Assembly: GCA_903870545.1 (NCBI GenBank)
Contig: CAIQDI010000018.1
Span: 62,001-126,000, forward strand
Reading direction: 5' to 3'
DNA from: an uncultured Pseudomonadota bacterium
GTDB lineage: Bacteria > Pseudomonadota > Gammaproteobacteria > Methylococcales > Methylomonadaceae
Length of the DNA stretch: 64,000 bases
In this document: in pieces, positions 45,669 through 55,549 of the stretch
Position numbering within the stretch: the stretch's first letter is position 1
Layout: each line of letters starts with the position of its first letter
Made by a program: the position numbers and the translations under genes
Notes under the pieces: generated by a model
Databases searched by the model: none
Seen by the model: the letters and a program-made list of their open reading frames with translations, nothing else
What the model was told of the DNA's origin: nothing

Positions 45669-45938
45669 CAAATTACAGCCGAGCTTGATGCTCAACATTT
45701 AGAAAAACTGCATGAATTAGAGTTGTTGTTACGAAAAACGCCGTCAGAATTGATTACGTTGGCGATTGATGTTGTTACAAAATCCGAAAAGCCTTTGAAC
45801 CCGAATGAACCAGAATTAAACGAAGGACAATGTGCGTATCAACTGATGCAGCAATCGGGATTTATTGGCAGTTTTGAAGATGATGGCGATTTGTCTGAAA
45901 ATTACAAAGCGTATTTGGATTGGTCGGACAAAGTATGA
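45666..45938 (+). CDS. VapB-like antitoxin
   Basis: 90 residues, starting at 45666; the longer open frame upstream only extends into the toxin gene before. Beta-strand then helix (MQITAELDAQHLEKLHELEL) suggests a ribbon-helix-helix DNA-binding end. The stop overlaps the PIN toxin start (ATGA). Confidence 0.75.
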   Translation: MQITAELDAQHLEKLHELELLLRKTPSELITLAIDVVTKSEKPLNPNEPELNEGQCAYQLMQQSGFIGSFEDDGDLSENYKAYLDWSDKV

Positions 45939-46348
45939 TTATTGCCGATTCAGGTTTTTGGTTAGCGTTGGGTGATAAGCGCGACAAACATCATCAGCGA
46001 GCCAATCTTTTTGCTAAAACGTGTAAAGAACGATTGATTACCACACACGCGGTGATGACGAAAGTTTGCCATCTTTTACTGAAACGGCAAGGCGTTGAAG
46101 CACAATTGCAGTTTATGGAAATGTACCGATTGGGTGCGTTTGATGTGTTTGAAATACAGGAAATTCATAAAGACCGATTAGTGACATTGATGCGGCAATA
46201 TCAAGATTTACCGATGGATTTTGCGGATGCTTCGATGGTTTTGGTTGCCGAACATTTGGGGCATGGCAGAATTTTAAGCACAGACCAGCGTGATTTTCAT
46301 ACTTACCGCTGGAAAAATACGCGCCCTTTTGAAAATTTGTTGTTTTGA
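45935..46348 (+). CDS. VapC-like PIN toxin
   Basis: 137 residues from the ATG that overlaps the antitoxin stop. IIADSGFWLALGD has the first acidic ligand (D5) and MDFADASMVLVAE and LSTDQRDF the others of a PIN ribonuclease. VapC toxins cleave tRNA or rRNA. Degenerate tail repeat R3 follows one base after the stop. Confidence 0.88.
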   Translation: MIIADSGFWLALGDKRDKHHQRANLFAKTCKERLITTHAVMTKVCHLLLKRQGVEAQLQFMEMYRLGAFDVFEIQEIHKDRLVTLMRQYQDLPMDFADASMVLVAEHLGHGRILSTDQRDFHTYRWKNTRPFENLLF

Positions 46349-46394
46349 TGGGTTGAGCAACGAGGAGATTTTAATTGTGGAAGGTGGTAAATAA
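46349..46394 (+). repeat. Tail repeat R3
   Basis: Decodes as GLSNEEILIVEGGK-stop, the longest of the copies apart from R1, and shares nearly all bases with it. It has no gene directly after it and is followed by the palindromic repeat. Confidence 0.75.
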
Positions 46395-46418
46395 AGTTTA
46401 TCTGGAGCATTAGAGAAA

Positions 46419-46551
46419 ATCCCCAGCCTTGCAGGCTGCCCCCTTCAAAAAAGGGGGCGAAAGATTAAAAAGCGTGTGCGTTTGCTTTACCGTCTTTTTT
46501 CCCCTTTTTGAAGGGGGAAGCGGCGATAGCCGCAGGGGGATTTGCTTTTAA
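46419..46551. repeat. Palindromic REP/MITE-like element before rsmB
   Basis: Left unit TCCCCAGCCTTGCAGGC, CCCCCTTCAAAAAAGGGGG; right unit CCCCTTTTTGAAGGGGGAAG then CGGCGATAGCCGCAGGGGG and TTTGCTTTT. The right unit corresponds to the left end of the element at 43051-43157. Inverted pair, probably one mobile repeat family. Part of the 242-base stretch between the last toxin and rsmB, otherwise without a gene. Confidence 0.7.
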
Positions 46552-46560
46552 GTTTTCGAT

Positions 46561-46593
46561 AAAGGAAATTTTGATTATTGAAGGAAAAAAATG
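46561..46593 (+). repeat. Tail repeat R4, ribosome binding site of rsmB
   Basis: Degenerate copy that reads KEILIIEGKK-stop. AAGGA at 46581-46585 lies 5 bases before the rsmB ATG, which overlaps the repeat's stop (ATGA). Confidence 0.6.
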
Positions 46594-47880
46594 AATACAC
46601 GACTTATTGCCGCCCGAACATTGGTGCGGGTTTTAGACGGTGGGCAATCGCTCACTTCTGCGTTAGAACACACGTTGCAAGCTCTTGAAAACCCGAAAGA
46701 TAAGGCATTTGTGCAAGCGGTTTGTTACGGCGCGTGCCGTTATTATCATCGGCTGCAATTCATTTTGTCGCAGCTGCTAGACAAGCCGATTAAAGACGCT
46801 GAAATTTACGCGCTGGCGTTGGTCGGCTTGTATCAATTGGCGTTTATGCGGGTGAAAACACACGCGGCGGTTTCCGAAACGGTCGATGCCACGCGTAAAA
46901 AATCGTGGGCAAAAAATCTAATTAACGCCTTATTGCGCCGTTATTTGCGCGAACACGAAAGCCTCGAAGCGCAAGCCAATTTGAATCCGACGGCGTTGCA
47001 CAGCCACCCAAAATGGTTGATTGCTCGCGTTGAAAATGATTGGGGAAGTGAAAATGCCGCGCGAATTTTTCACGCAAATAATGAGTTGCCGCCGATGATG
47101 TTGCGCGTGAATGCGTTGCAAACGTCGCGCGAAAATTATTTGGTACAATTGGCAAATTTAGAAATTGAAGCCGAAGCCGTTGAAACGTGTCCGTCCGCGA
47201 TTCAGTTAATTAAACCCGTTGGCGTGACAGCGTTGCCGAATTTTGAACGTGGCGCGGTATCCGTTCAAGACACGGCAGCACAATTTGCCGCAGGATTATT
47301 GGAATTGAGGGCAGGGCAGCGAATTTTAGATTTATGTGCCGCGCCAGCAGGAAAAACCGCGCACATTTTGGAATCACAACCTGATTTGGAGTGCGTCGCG
47401 GTCGATATTGATGCCACGCGAATGTTGCGCGTCGAAACGAATTTACAGCGTTTGAATTTAGCCGCGCAATTGATTGTCGGCGATGCCACGCAACCCGAAA
47501 TTTGGTGGGACGGCAAATGTTTTGACCGCATTTTGGTCGATGCGCCGTGTTCTGCGTTGGGCGTGATTCGCCGTCATCCCGATATTAAATTGTTGCGTCG
47601 TGCCGATGATTTAATTGCTTTACCCGCGTTGCAAGCCGCGATTTTAAAAGCCGCGTGGTCGATGTTGAAAGAAGACGGTTTGTTAGTTTATGCAACGTGT
47701 TCCATTTTAAAAGCTGAAAACGAAGACCAAATCGCGCAATTTTTAGCGGAACATGCCGACGCGCAAGAAATTCCTTTTGATGCCAATCCCGCCAAACACG
47801 GCTGGCAAATTTTGACCGGTGACGATAATAGCGACGGTTTTTATTACGCCCGCTTACGCAAAGTTAGTTTGGCGGCATAG
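46591..47880 (+). CDS. rsmB: 16S rRNA m5C967 methyltransferase
   Basis: 429 residues. An N-terminal NusB-like RNA-binding domain (about 1-135) precedes a SAM methyltransferase domain: LDLCAAPAGKTAHI (motif I), VDAPCSALGVIRR (catalytic Cys region) and VYATCSI (catalytic Cys). Methylates C967 of 16S rRNA. Normally follows fmt directly; here the defence island separates them. The usual DUF4390-ntrYX continuation is missing. Confidence 0.95.
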   Translation: MNTRLIAARTLVRVLDGGQSLTSALEHTLQALENPKDKAFVQAVCYGACRYYHRLQFILSQLLDKPIKDAEIYALALVGLYQLAFMRVKTHAAVSETVDATRKKSWAKNLINALLRRYLREHESLEAQANLNPTALHSHPKWLIARVENDWGSENAARIFHANNELPPMMLRVNALQTSRENYLVQLANLEIEAEAVETCPSAIQLIKPVGVTALPNFERGAVSVQDTAAQFAAGLLELRAGQRILDLCAAPAGKTAHILESQPDLECVAVDIDATRMLRVETNLQRLNLAAQLIVGDATQPEIWWDGKCFDRILVDAPCSALGVIRRHPDIKLLRRADDLIALPALQAAILKAAWSMLKEDGLLVYATCSILKAENEDQIAQFLAEHADAQEIPFDANPAKHGWQILTGDDNSDGFYYARLRKVSLAA

Positions 47881-47921
47881 GAATTGCTGTTATTTTTATA
47901 AATTTAAAGTGAGGTAAAACT

Positions 47922-48152
47922 ATGAACATTGCAGAAACTGTTTATCAACACGTTAAAGCTATGCCGCCGATACAAGCGATGGAAGTTTTACATTTTGTCG
48001 AATTTTTAGAAACTAAACCCGAGTTCAAGCGTCAACAAACCGCTAAAAATGAATTACTTCTATTTATGCAAAATTTGCCAGTTGCAAATCGGAACGATGC
48101 GGAAATTGATGCTGAATTTTTTGCTATGCGTGACGAATGGGACAACGCATGA
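47922..48152 (+). CDS. DUF2281-like antitoxin
   Basis: 76 residues. MNIAETVYQHVKAMPPIQAMEVLHFVEFLE is the type of N-terminus found in DUF2281 antitoxins paired with PIN toxins. GTGAGG precedes the ATG. The stop overlaps the toxin start (ATGA). Confidence 0.8.
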   Translation: MNIAETVYQHVKAMPPIQAMEVLHFVEFLETKPEFKRQQTAKNELLLFMQNLPVANRNDAEIDAEFFAMRDEWDNA

Positions 48153-48547
48153 AATTGTTTTTAGATGCCTGCGTCATTATTTATTGTCTCGAATCAGAGG
48201 CAGAACATGGTCACGTTTCGCGTTCATTAGTCATGTCAGAGTTGCAAAATAACGCACAGTTAATGGTTTCCAGATTATCTTTTTTGGAATGTCGAGTTTT
48301 ACCCTTAAAAACAAAAAATGAAAATTTGCTGAAGCACTACGACCAATTTTTTAAAGCGAATAATCTGCAAATCATCGAATTAACAGCCGATGTTATAAAT
48401 TTAGCCGCCGATTTGAGAGCAAAATATCCTATAAAAACCCCTGATGCTTTACAAATAGCATGCGCGTTAAAATCGAAAGCCGATATTTTCGTGACAGGTG
48501 ATAAACGATTGACCATCATTGAAGAAATCACCATTCAACTGGTTTAA
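48149..48547 (+). CDS. VapC-like PIN toxin
   Basis: 132 residues from the ATG at 48149. LFLDACVIIYCLE has the first Asp, TPDALQIACAL the central pair and VTGDKRL the last Asp of the PIN fold. Different from the PIN toxin at 45935 in sequence and partner, so two independent modules flank rsmB. Confidence 0.88.
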   Translation: MKLFLDACVIIYCLESEAEHGHVSRSLVMSELQNNAQLMVSRLSFLECRVLPLKTKNENLLKHYDQFFKANNLQIIELTADVINLAADLRAKYPIKTPDALQIACALKSKADIFVTGDKRLTIIEEITIQLV

Positions 48548-48581
48548 ATTTACCCACATTTTATTTTTTTGAGAACACCAC

Positions 48582-50717
48582 ATGACAAAATCTAAAACTA
48601 TTTCTGCCTTTGAAACCTTTTTAGAACAAGCGCAGCAGAACAATATGGACATCATGGAATTGTTATCGGCAGGCGATTTATTAACGCCGAATCAGCAAAT
48701 CGAATTGTACGAAACCTGGATTAAACACAGCGATTCGCCGGTTCGTTATGCCGCCTATTTCAATTTAGCGGTTATTTTTGATCAACAAAAATTGTCTGCA
48801 AAAGCCGAACAAGCTTATCGTGATTCCATCGAAATTCACCCTGATTTTATTCAAGGGCAATTCAATTTGGGCGCGAATTTAGAACGCCAAAATCGTATCG
48901 AAGATGCGTTAAATCAATGGCGCAGCATTATTTCAAAATACGAATATATTGCGCTGTCGGATGACGACAAAAAAATCTATATTTTGGCGTTGAACAGTTT
49001 GGGGCGCGTGTTAGAAATTGAGCGTAATTTCCACGAATCCGAACAATTTTTAACGCAAAGTTTGTTACTCAATCCTGACCAACCGAAAGTGATTTCACAC
49101 TGGGTGCATTTGCGTCAAAAACAATGCGAATGGCCGGTTTATAAATCGGTTTTAGGTGTGACGAAAGCGGCGATGATTGCCGGAACATCGGCGTTGGCGA
49201 TGTTAAGCGCGTCGAATAATCCGCAAGAACAACTCGAAAATTCACAAAATTTTGTGGAAGAAAAAGTCGATAAAAATTTGCCCAATTTGGTTGAAAATCA
49301 AGCTCCGTATCATCACCAAAAAATTCGGATTGGTTATTTGTCGTCCGATTTTCGCACGCACGCGGTGTCACTTTTAACCGTTGAACTCTACGAATTGCAT
49401 AACCGTGACAAGTTTGAAATTATCGGTTTTTGTCTCACGCCGCCGGATGATTCAGCGTTGCGAGCGCGAGTCATTGGCGCGATGGACGAGTTTATTTCGG
49501 TTGCGGATATGACCGACGAAGAAGCCGCGCGGTGCATTCATTCACACGAAATTGATTTGCTGGTGGATTTGCAAGGTTTAACCTCAGGCGTGCGACCGAA
49601 CATTTTGGCGTATCGTCCCGCGCCGGTTCAAGTAACGTATTTGGGTTTCCCCGGCACGACCGCGTTGCCGAATATCGATTATGTGATTGGCGACAAATTT
49701 TTGATTCCGCCCGAATTAGCGACGTATTTCAGCGAAACACCGCTTTATATGCCGCACGTTTTTCAAGTTTCCGACCGTCAACGTCCGGTGGGTGAAAAAC
49801 CGACTCGCGCCAGTTGTGAATTGCCCGACGAAGCGTTTGTGTTTTGCTCGTTTAACAATAATTATAAAATCACTGAAGAGATATTTGCCTGTTGGATGCG
49901 AATTTTAAAACGGGTGCCGGACAGCGTGTTGTGGTTGTTGGCGGATAATGAATGGGCGCACGACAACATGGTGAATGCCGCCGCCGCGCACGGCATTGAA
50001 AAAGACCGTTTGATTTTTGCGTCACGGGTTACGCCTGCCGATTATTTGGCGCGTTATCAAGTCGCAGATATATTTTTGGATTGCACGCCGTTTAACGGTG
50101 GCACAACTGCGAATGATGCGTTATTTATGGGCTTGCCGATTTTGACCTTGACCGGCAAAACCTTTGCGTCGCGCATGGCGGGAAGTTTGCTGCATTCATT
50201 GAGTTTGGATGAATTGATTACTTACAATTTTGACGATTACGAAGCCAAAGCCGTGGAATTAGCGGCAAATCGTCCACACGTTGCCGATTTGCGCCGCAGC
50301 ATTGAAGCGCGTCGTTCGACCTGCAACTTATTCAATATGCCGCAACAAGTCCACGACATCGAAGCGTTGTACGAAAAAGCGATTGTTCAAGGGATTCCAA
50401 CTAAACAAAGCAAAACGATTACAATTTCAAACGCTGAAAATCAAAGCGAATTTGCCATTTTGAGTTTGTTTTATGGCATTGTGATTCGCATGAAACGTGC
50501 GCCAAAGGAAACCAGTCAGCCACACATTCACGCGGATTTCCAAGGTGCAACGGCGCGAATCACGCTAAATCCGTGTGAATTAACACAAAGCACTTTGCCG
50601 ACACGACAAGAACGTTTAGTTTTAGCGTGGGTGGAAATTCACCAAGACGATTTGTTGGCTGTGTGGAATTTAGTGAATAACGGACAAACGCCCGTCACAA
50701 TTGATGGTTTAAAATAA
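48582..50717 (+). CDS. OGT-like protein O-GlcNAc transferase (TPR-GT41)
   Basis: 711 residues. N-terminal TPR repeats (about 60-190, for example QAYRDSIEIHPDFIQGQFNL) lead to a GT41 catalytic region: RIGYLSSDFRTHAVSLL, DLLVDLQGLTSGVRPNILAY, APVQVTYLGFPGTT, CSFNNNYKITEEI, and FLDCTPFNGGTTANDALFMG. It resembles eukaryotic OGT/SPINDLY homologues in bacteria, which glycosylate flagellins, pili or adhesins. The last 100 residues are an extra segment. A methyltransferase gene follows; target unknown. Confidence 0.85.
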   Translation: MTKSKTISAFETFLEQAQQNNMDIMELLSAGDLLTPNQQIELYETWIKHSDSPVRYAAYFNLAVIFDQQKLSAKAEQAYRDSIEIHPDFIQGQFNLGANLERQNRIEDALNQWRSIISKYEYIALSDDDKKIYILALNSLGRVLEIERNFHESEQFLTQSLLLNPDQPKVISHWVHLRQKQCEWPVYKSVLGVTKAAMIAGTSALAMLSASNNPQEQLENSQNFVEEKVDKNLPNLVENQAPYHHQKIRIGYLSSDFRTHAVSLLTVELYELHNRDKFEIIGFCLTPPDDSALRARVIGAMDEFISVADMTDEEAARCIHSHEIDLLVDLQGLTSGVRPNILAYRPAPVQVTYLGFPGTTALPNIDYVIGDKFLIPPELATYFSETPLYMPHVFQVSDRQRPVGEKPTRASCELPDEAFVFCSFNNNYKITEEIFACWMRILKRVPDSVLWLLADNEWAHDNMVNAAAAHGIEKDRLIFASRVTPADYLARYQVADIFLDCTPFNGGTTANDALFMGLPILTLTGKTFASRMAGSLLHSLSLDELITYNFDDYEAKAVELAANRPHVADLRRSIEARRSTCNLFNMPQQVHDIEALYEKAIVQGIPTKQSKTITISNAENQSEFAILSLFYGIVIRMKRAPKETSQPHIHADFQGATARITLNPCELTQSTLPTRQERLVLAWVEIHQDDLLAVWNLVNNGQTPVTIDGLK

Positions 50718-50752
50718 ATAATCCGCATTTTTAATTTAATTGAGAGAAATCT

Positions 50753-51349
50753 ATGAAATCATTTTTACACGTTGGCTGCGGCCCGAAACGTCAAAATCAA
50801 ACCACGCCTGGTTTTAATCCTGAAGAATGGACAGAAATTCGGTTTGATATTGATGAATCTGTTCAACCTGATTTGGTCGGCACCATGACCGACATGAGTT
50901 CGGTGGCAACGGAATCAATGGACGCGCTTTTTTCCAGTCACAACATTGAACATTTGTATCCGCATGAAGTTCCCGTAGCGTTGAGTGAGTTTTTGCGGGT
51001 GTTGAAACCAGACGGTTTTGCGGTGATTACTTGCCCTGATTTGCAATCGGTGTGTGCGCTGGTCGCGGAAGATAAATTAACCGATGCGGCTTATGTTTCA
51101 CCGGCTGGCGACATTACGCCGTTAGATATTTTGTACGGACACCGTCCACCGATGGCGCGGGGCAATTTGTACATGGCGCACCGTTGTGGCTTTACCAAAA
51201 AAACGTTGTCTACTGATTTACAAGCGGCAGGTTTTGCCATGATTGGCGTGGTGAGTAAGCCGCAGCATTTTGCATTGTGGGCAATTGCCAGCAAAAAACC
51301 TATGGAACGCGACGAAATCATTGCGCTGATGCAACTCCACGGTATTTAA
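50753..51349 (+). CDS. Class I SAM-dependent methyltransferase
   Basis: 198 residues. FLHVGCGPKRQ is the SAM-binding motif I, DIDESVQPDLVG the acidic strand, SSHNIEHLYPHEVPVALSEF and VLKPDGFAVITCPD the following ones. The type resembles glycan- or sugar-linked methyltransferases beside glycosyltransferases. Lies 35 bases after the OGT-like gene. Confidence 0.85.
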   Translation: MKSFLHVGCGPKRQNQTTPGFNPEEWTEIRFDIDESVQPDLVGTMTDMSSVATESMDALFSSHNIEHLYPHEVPVALSEFLRVLKPDGFAVITCPDLQSVCALVAEDKLTDAAYVSPAGDITPLDILYGHRPPMARGNLYMAHRCGFTKKTLSTDLQAAGFAMIGVVSKPQHFALWAIASKKPMERDEIIALMQLHGI

Positions 51350-51357
51350 AAAATCTC

Positions 51358-51801
51358 ATGACAATCTACAAACACATTCTACTTGCCGTCGATTTTTCAA
51401 AAGACACGGATTTTCTTGTCGAACGCACGGCTGAAATAGCGTTACAAAATAACGCAACACTGAGCCTCGTTCACATTTTAGATAACATTCCCATGCCCGA
51501 TACGAGTTACGGTACGATTATTTCGTTGGATGATGAAACGGATAATGCGTTGTTGGAACAAGAAAAAGCCAAGCTCAATCAGCTTGGCGCGACATTGAAT
51601 GTGCCAGAAAATCAGCGATGGTTAATTTGGGGTTCACCGAAAGAGGAAATTTGCACTCTTGCCGAACAAGAAAAGGTCGATTTAATTATAGTTGGCTCGC
51701 ACGGTCGGCACGGATTGGCGTTATTATTTGGCTCAACTGCAAACGGCGTATTGCATCATGCGCCGTGTGATGTTTTGGCGGTTCGATTGAAAAACGCATA
51801 A
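51358..51801 (+). CDS. Universal stress protein (UspA family)
   Basis: 147 residues from the ATG at 51358, nine bases after the methyltransferase stop. HILLAVDFSKDTD at the start and GSHGRHGLALLFGSTANGVL near the end (ATP-binding G-2x-G-9x-G(S/T) pattern) are typical. Provides stress resistance by an unspecified mechanism. Confidence 0.92.
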   Translation: MTIYKHILLAVDFSKDTDFLVERTAEIALQNNATLSLVHILDNIPMPDTSYGTIISLDDETDNALLEQEKAKLNQLGATLNVPENQRWLIWGSPKEEICTLAEQEKVDLIIVGSHGRHGLALLFGSTANGVLHHAPCDVLAVRLKNA

Positions 51802-51820
51802 AATTTTTTAGGAGAGCAGA

Positions 51821-54472
51821 ATGTTTGAAAATATGAAATTAGGCACGAAATTAGTATCAAGTTTTGTGATTGTCGCCGTCATCAGTTTGATTATTGGCAC
51901 CATTAGCGTGTTCAATATGAGTAGTCTTGATAGCTATATCGGCAAAATATATTACAAAGATTTAATCGGCATCTCCTACATTAAAGAAGCTAAAAATAAT
52001 CGTTTGGATGTTGGGCGACGTTGGCGAAATGCGTTATTGGTGACTAGCCACGAAGAAAAATTACAGTCTGTTGAATTGGTCAAACAAAATATCGCGTTGT
52101 ACAGAGAAAATATGCACAAAGGTGGCGATTTGTTTTATACCGAAAAAGGTAAAGCGGTGTTGCACGAGCTTTATAAAACGACAGAAGAGTGGGAGCGTTT
52201 AACATTGCAAATGTCTGAAATGATTGTGACGCAAAATTTAATGGGATTGACACCTGAATTTAATGCTATTCGTATTCGTCAAGAACCACTCGGCAAAGCG
52301 ATTAGTTTACAAATAGACGAATTAAATAATTTAAAAGAGAAGGCGGCTGAAGAAACAGTTAACGAAGCTGCTCAATTATATTCGCGTAGTTTAATACTAA
52401 TGATTGTGCTAATTGCCTTCGGTTTTATAGTCAGCGTGTTGATTGGACTAGCATTTTCACGCTACTTAATGCGTCAATTAGGCGGCGAATTAACGGACGC
52501 GATTAGCCAGGTAAAACGTGTATCCGCCGGCAATTTAAATAGCACGATTGGCTTACAACCACGCGACGACAGCAGTTTGCTTTATGCGTTACGCACCATG
52601 CAAGAAACAATTAACGCACTGATTTTGGCGCAGCGTGTGATGGCGAAAAAACACCACGACGGTTATATTAGTGAAAAAATTGACACTTCTAAATTCCAAG
52701 GTGCTTACCACGATATGGCGCAGGATGTTAACGAATTAGTGCAGTCACATATTTCAGTAAAAATGCACGTTGTAGAAGTTGTTTCTCAATACGCACGCGG
52801 TGATTTTAGAACGGATTTTGATCGTTTACCGGCTGAAAAAGCTAAAATTACCGACGCGATTGATTCGGTAAAAACCTCATTATTAGACGTGAATAAAGAA
52901 ATCGAAATGTTAGCGGTGGCAGGCGCACACGGTGATTTTTCAAAACGCAGTGACGCGAATCGTTTCGAATTTATGTTCAAAGAGATGCTCACCAATTTAA
53001 ACACCTTGGTCGAAAGCTGTGACAAGGGGTTTGGTGACGTATTGCGAATGTCGAATGCGTTGGCACAAGGCGATTTAACCCAAAAAATTACCCATGATTA
53101 TGTGGGAATGTTCGACAAAGTTAAAAATGGAATGAATGGCACCGTCGAAAATTTAAAAGCGTTGGTTAGCGAAATTAAAGAGGCGAGCGATACCATTAAC
53201 ACGGCTTCACAAGAAATTGCAGCGGGTAATAATGATTTGTCGCACCGCACCGAACAACAGGCAGCAAGTTTAGAAGAAACGGCGGCGAGTATGCAAGAGT
53301 TGACTTCCACCGTGCAAACAAACAGCGAAAATGCAAAATACGCCAATCATTTGGCGTTAGCCTCTTCTGATCTTGCCCGAAAAGGTGTGGCGGCAGTGAA
53401 TGAAGTGGTCACGACCATGCAAGGCATTAACGAATCCTCTCGCAAAGTGGTCGATATTATTACTGTGATTGATGGTATTGCGTTTCAAACTAACATTTTG
53501 GCGTTGAATGCGGCGGTTGAAGCAGCTCGCGCCGGTGAACAAGGTCGAGGTTTTGCGGTAGTGGCGACGGAAGTTCGTAGTTTGGCACAACGCGCCGCCG
53601 CTGCCGCTGGAGAAATTAAAGCCTTGATTAGCGATTCGGTGGATAAAGTGGAAGACGGTTCATCGTTAGTCACAAAAGCCGGAAAAACAATGGAGGAAAT
53701 TGTTACGTCGATTCAAAATGTGACGACCACCATTTCGCAAATTACCTCAGCTTCCTCGGAACAAACCACCGGAATTGAACAGGTTAATCAAGCGATTAGC
53801 GAAATGGATGATGTGACGCAACGCAATGCCGCATTAGTCGAAGAAGCCGCTGCTGCCGCTGAAGCATTAGAAGAACAAGCCCGTCATTTGTCGGTGACGA
53901 TGAGTAATTTTAAAATCGCAGGCGACGACCAAGAATCGGTCGCTGTCGTAAAAAGTTATGAACCGAGTGCGGCGGTAGAAGTCGCGGTAAAACAGACTGC
54001 GCTGACGAAACCCGTTGCAATAACAGAAGTTCTCGACATTGATTTGGATAGCGCGTTGAAAAAACATTCCGATTGGAAAGTGAAATTACGAACCGCGATT
54101 AGCAATCAAGAAACGCTCGATGTCGCCACCATTTCAAAAGATAATTGCTGCGATTTGGGGCAATGGTTGCATCACGAAGACACGCATCCGCAAATTGCCC
54201 ATTTGAAAAGTTACCAAAATTGCATGAATCAACACGCTGCCTTTCATCTTGAAGCGGGTAAAGTGGCGGCCATTATCAACGCCAAAAAGTACGATCAAGC
54301 ACAACATTTGTTGGGCAGTGATTCAAATTTTAGCAAGGTTTCTAACGCCGTCGGTGTGTCTATTATGCGATTAAAAAAAGATACTTTGCCCAAACCTGCG
54401 CCAATTAAAAATTCAGGTAACAGTAAAGTGATTGAAGCCTCGTCCTTTTCGGATGATTGGGAAGAGTTTTAA
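51821..54472 (+). CDS. Methyl-accepting chemotaxis protein with CZB domain
   Basis: 883 residues. Two membrane helices (about 10-30 and 190-212) enclose a 4-helix-bundle sensor, followed by HAMP and HAMP-like segments and the MCP signalling domain ([20 protein letters not shown]). The C-terminal part carries a CZB (chemoreceptor zinc-binding) domain: [27 protein letters not shown] and [12 protein letters not shown]. The end, DWEEF, fits the CheR/CheB tether pentapeptide (xWxxF). So it is a zinc- or redox-sensing high-abundance-type receptor. Confidence 0.93.
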   Translation: MFENMKLGTKLVSSFVIVAVISLIIGTISVFNMSSLDSYIGKIYYKDLIGISYIKEAKNNRLDVGRRWRNALLVTSHEEKLQSVELVKQNIALYRENMHKGGDLFYTEKGKAVLHELYKTTEEWERLTLQMSEMIVTQNLMGLTPEFNAIRIRQEPLGKAISLQIDELNNLKEKAAEETVNEAAQLYSRSLILMIVLIAFGFIVSVLIGLAFSRYLMRQLGGELTDAISQVKRVSAGNLNSTIGLQPRDDSSLLYALRTMQETINALILAQRVMAKKHHDGYISEKIDTSKFQGAYHDMAQDVNELVQSHISVKMHVVEVVSQYARGDFRTDFDRLPAEKAKITDAIDSVKTSLLDVNKEIEMLAVAGAHGDFSKRSDANRFEFMFKEMLTNLNTLVESCDKGFGDVLRMSNALAQGDLTQKITHDYVGMFDKVKNGMNGTVENLKALVSEIKEASDTINTASQEIAAGNNDLSHRTEQQAASLEETAASMQELTSTVQTNSENAKYANHLALASSDLARKGVAAVNEVVTTMQGINESSRKVVDIITVIDGIAFQTNILALNAAVEAARAGEQGRGFAVVATEVRSLAQRAAAAAGEIKALISDSVDKVEDGSSLVTKAGKTMEEIVTSIQNVTTTISQITSASSEQTTGIEQVNQAISEMDDVTQRNAALVEEAAAAAEALEEQARHLSVTMSNFKIAGDDQESVAVVKSYEPSAAVEVAVKQTALTKPVAITEVLDIDLDSALKKHSDWKVKLRTAISNQETLDVATISKDNCCDLGQWLHHEDTHPQIAHLKSYQNCMNQHAAFHLEAGKVAAIINAKKYDQAQHLLGSDSNFSKVSNAVGVSIMRLKKDTLPKPAPIKNSGNSKVIEASSFSDDWEEF

Positions 54473-55253
<781 letters not shown>

Positions 55254-55258
55254 GATAA

Positions 55259-55507
<249 letters not shown>

Positions 55508-55549
55508 TTATTTGGTAAAGTAGATTTTCTAATTTGCCACTACCAGCAC

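Noticed and set aside
43051-46551. CRISPR array suspected from repeated C/G runs
   Set aside because: The repeats are inverted palindromic units of different lengths without regular spacing or spacers, so they fit a REP/MITE-type family.
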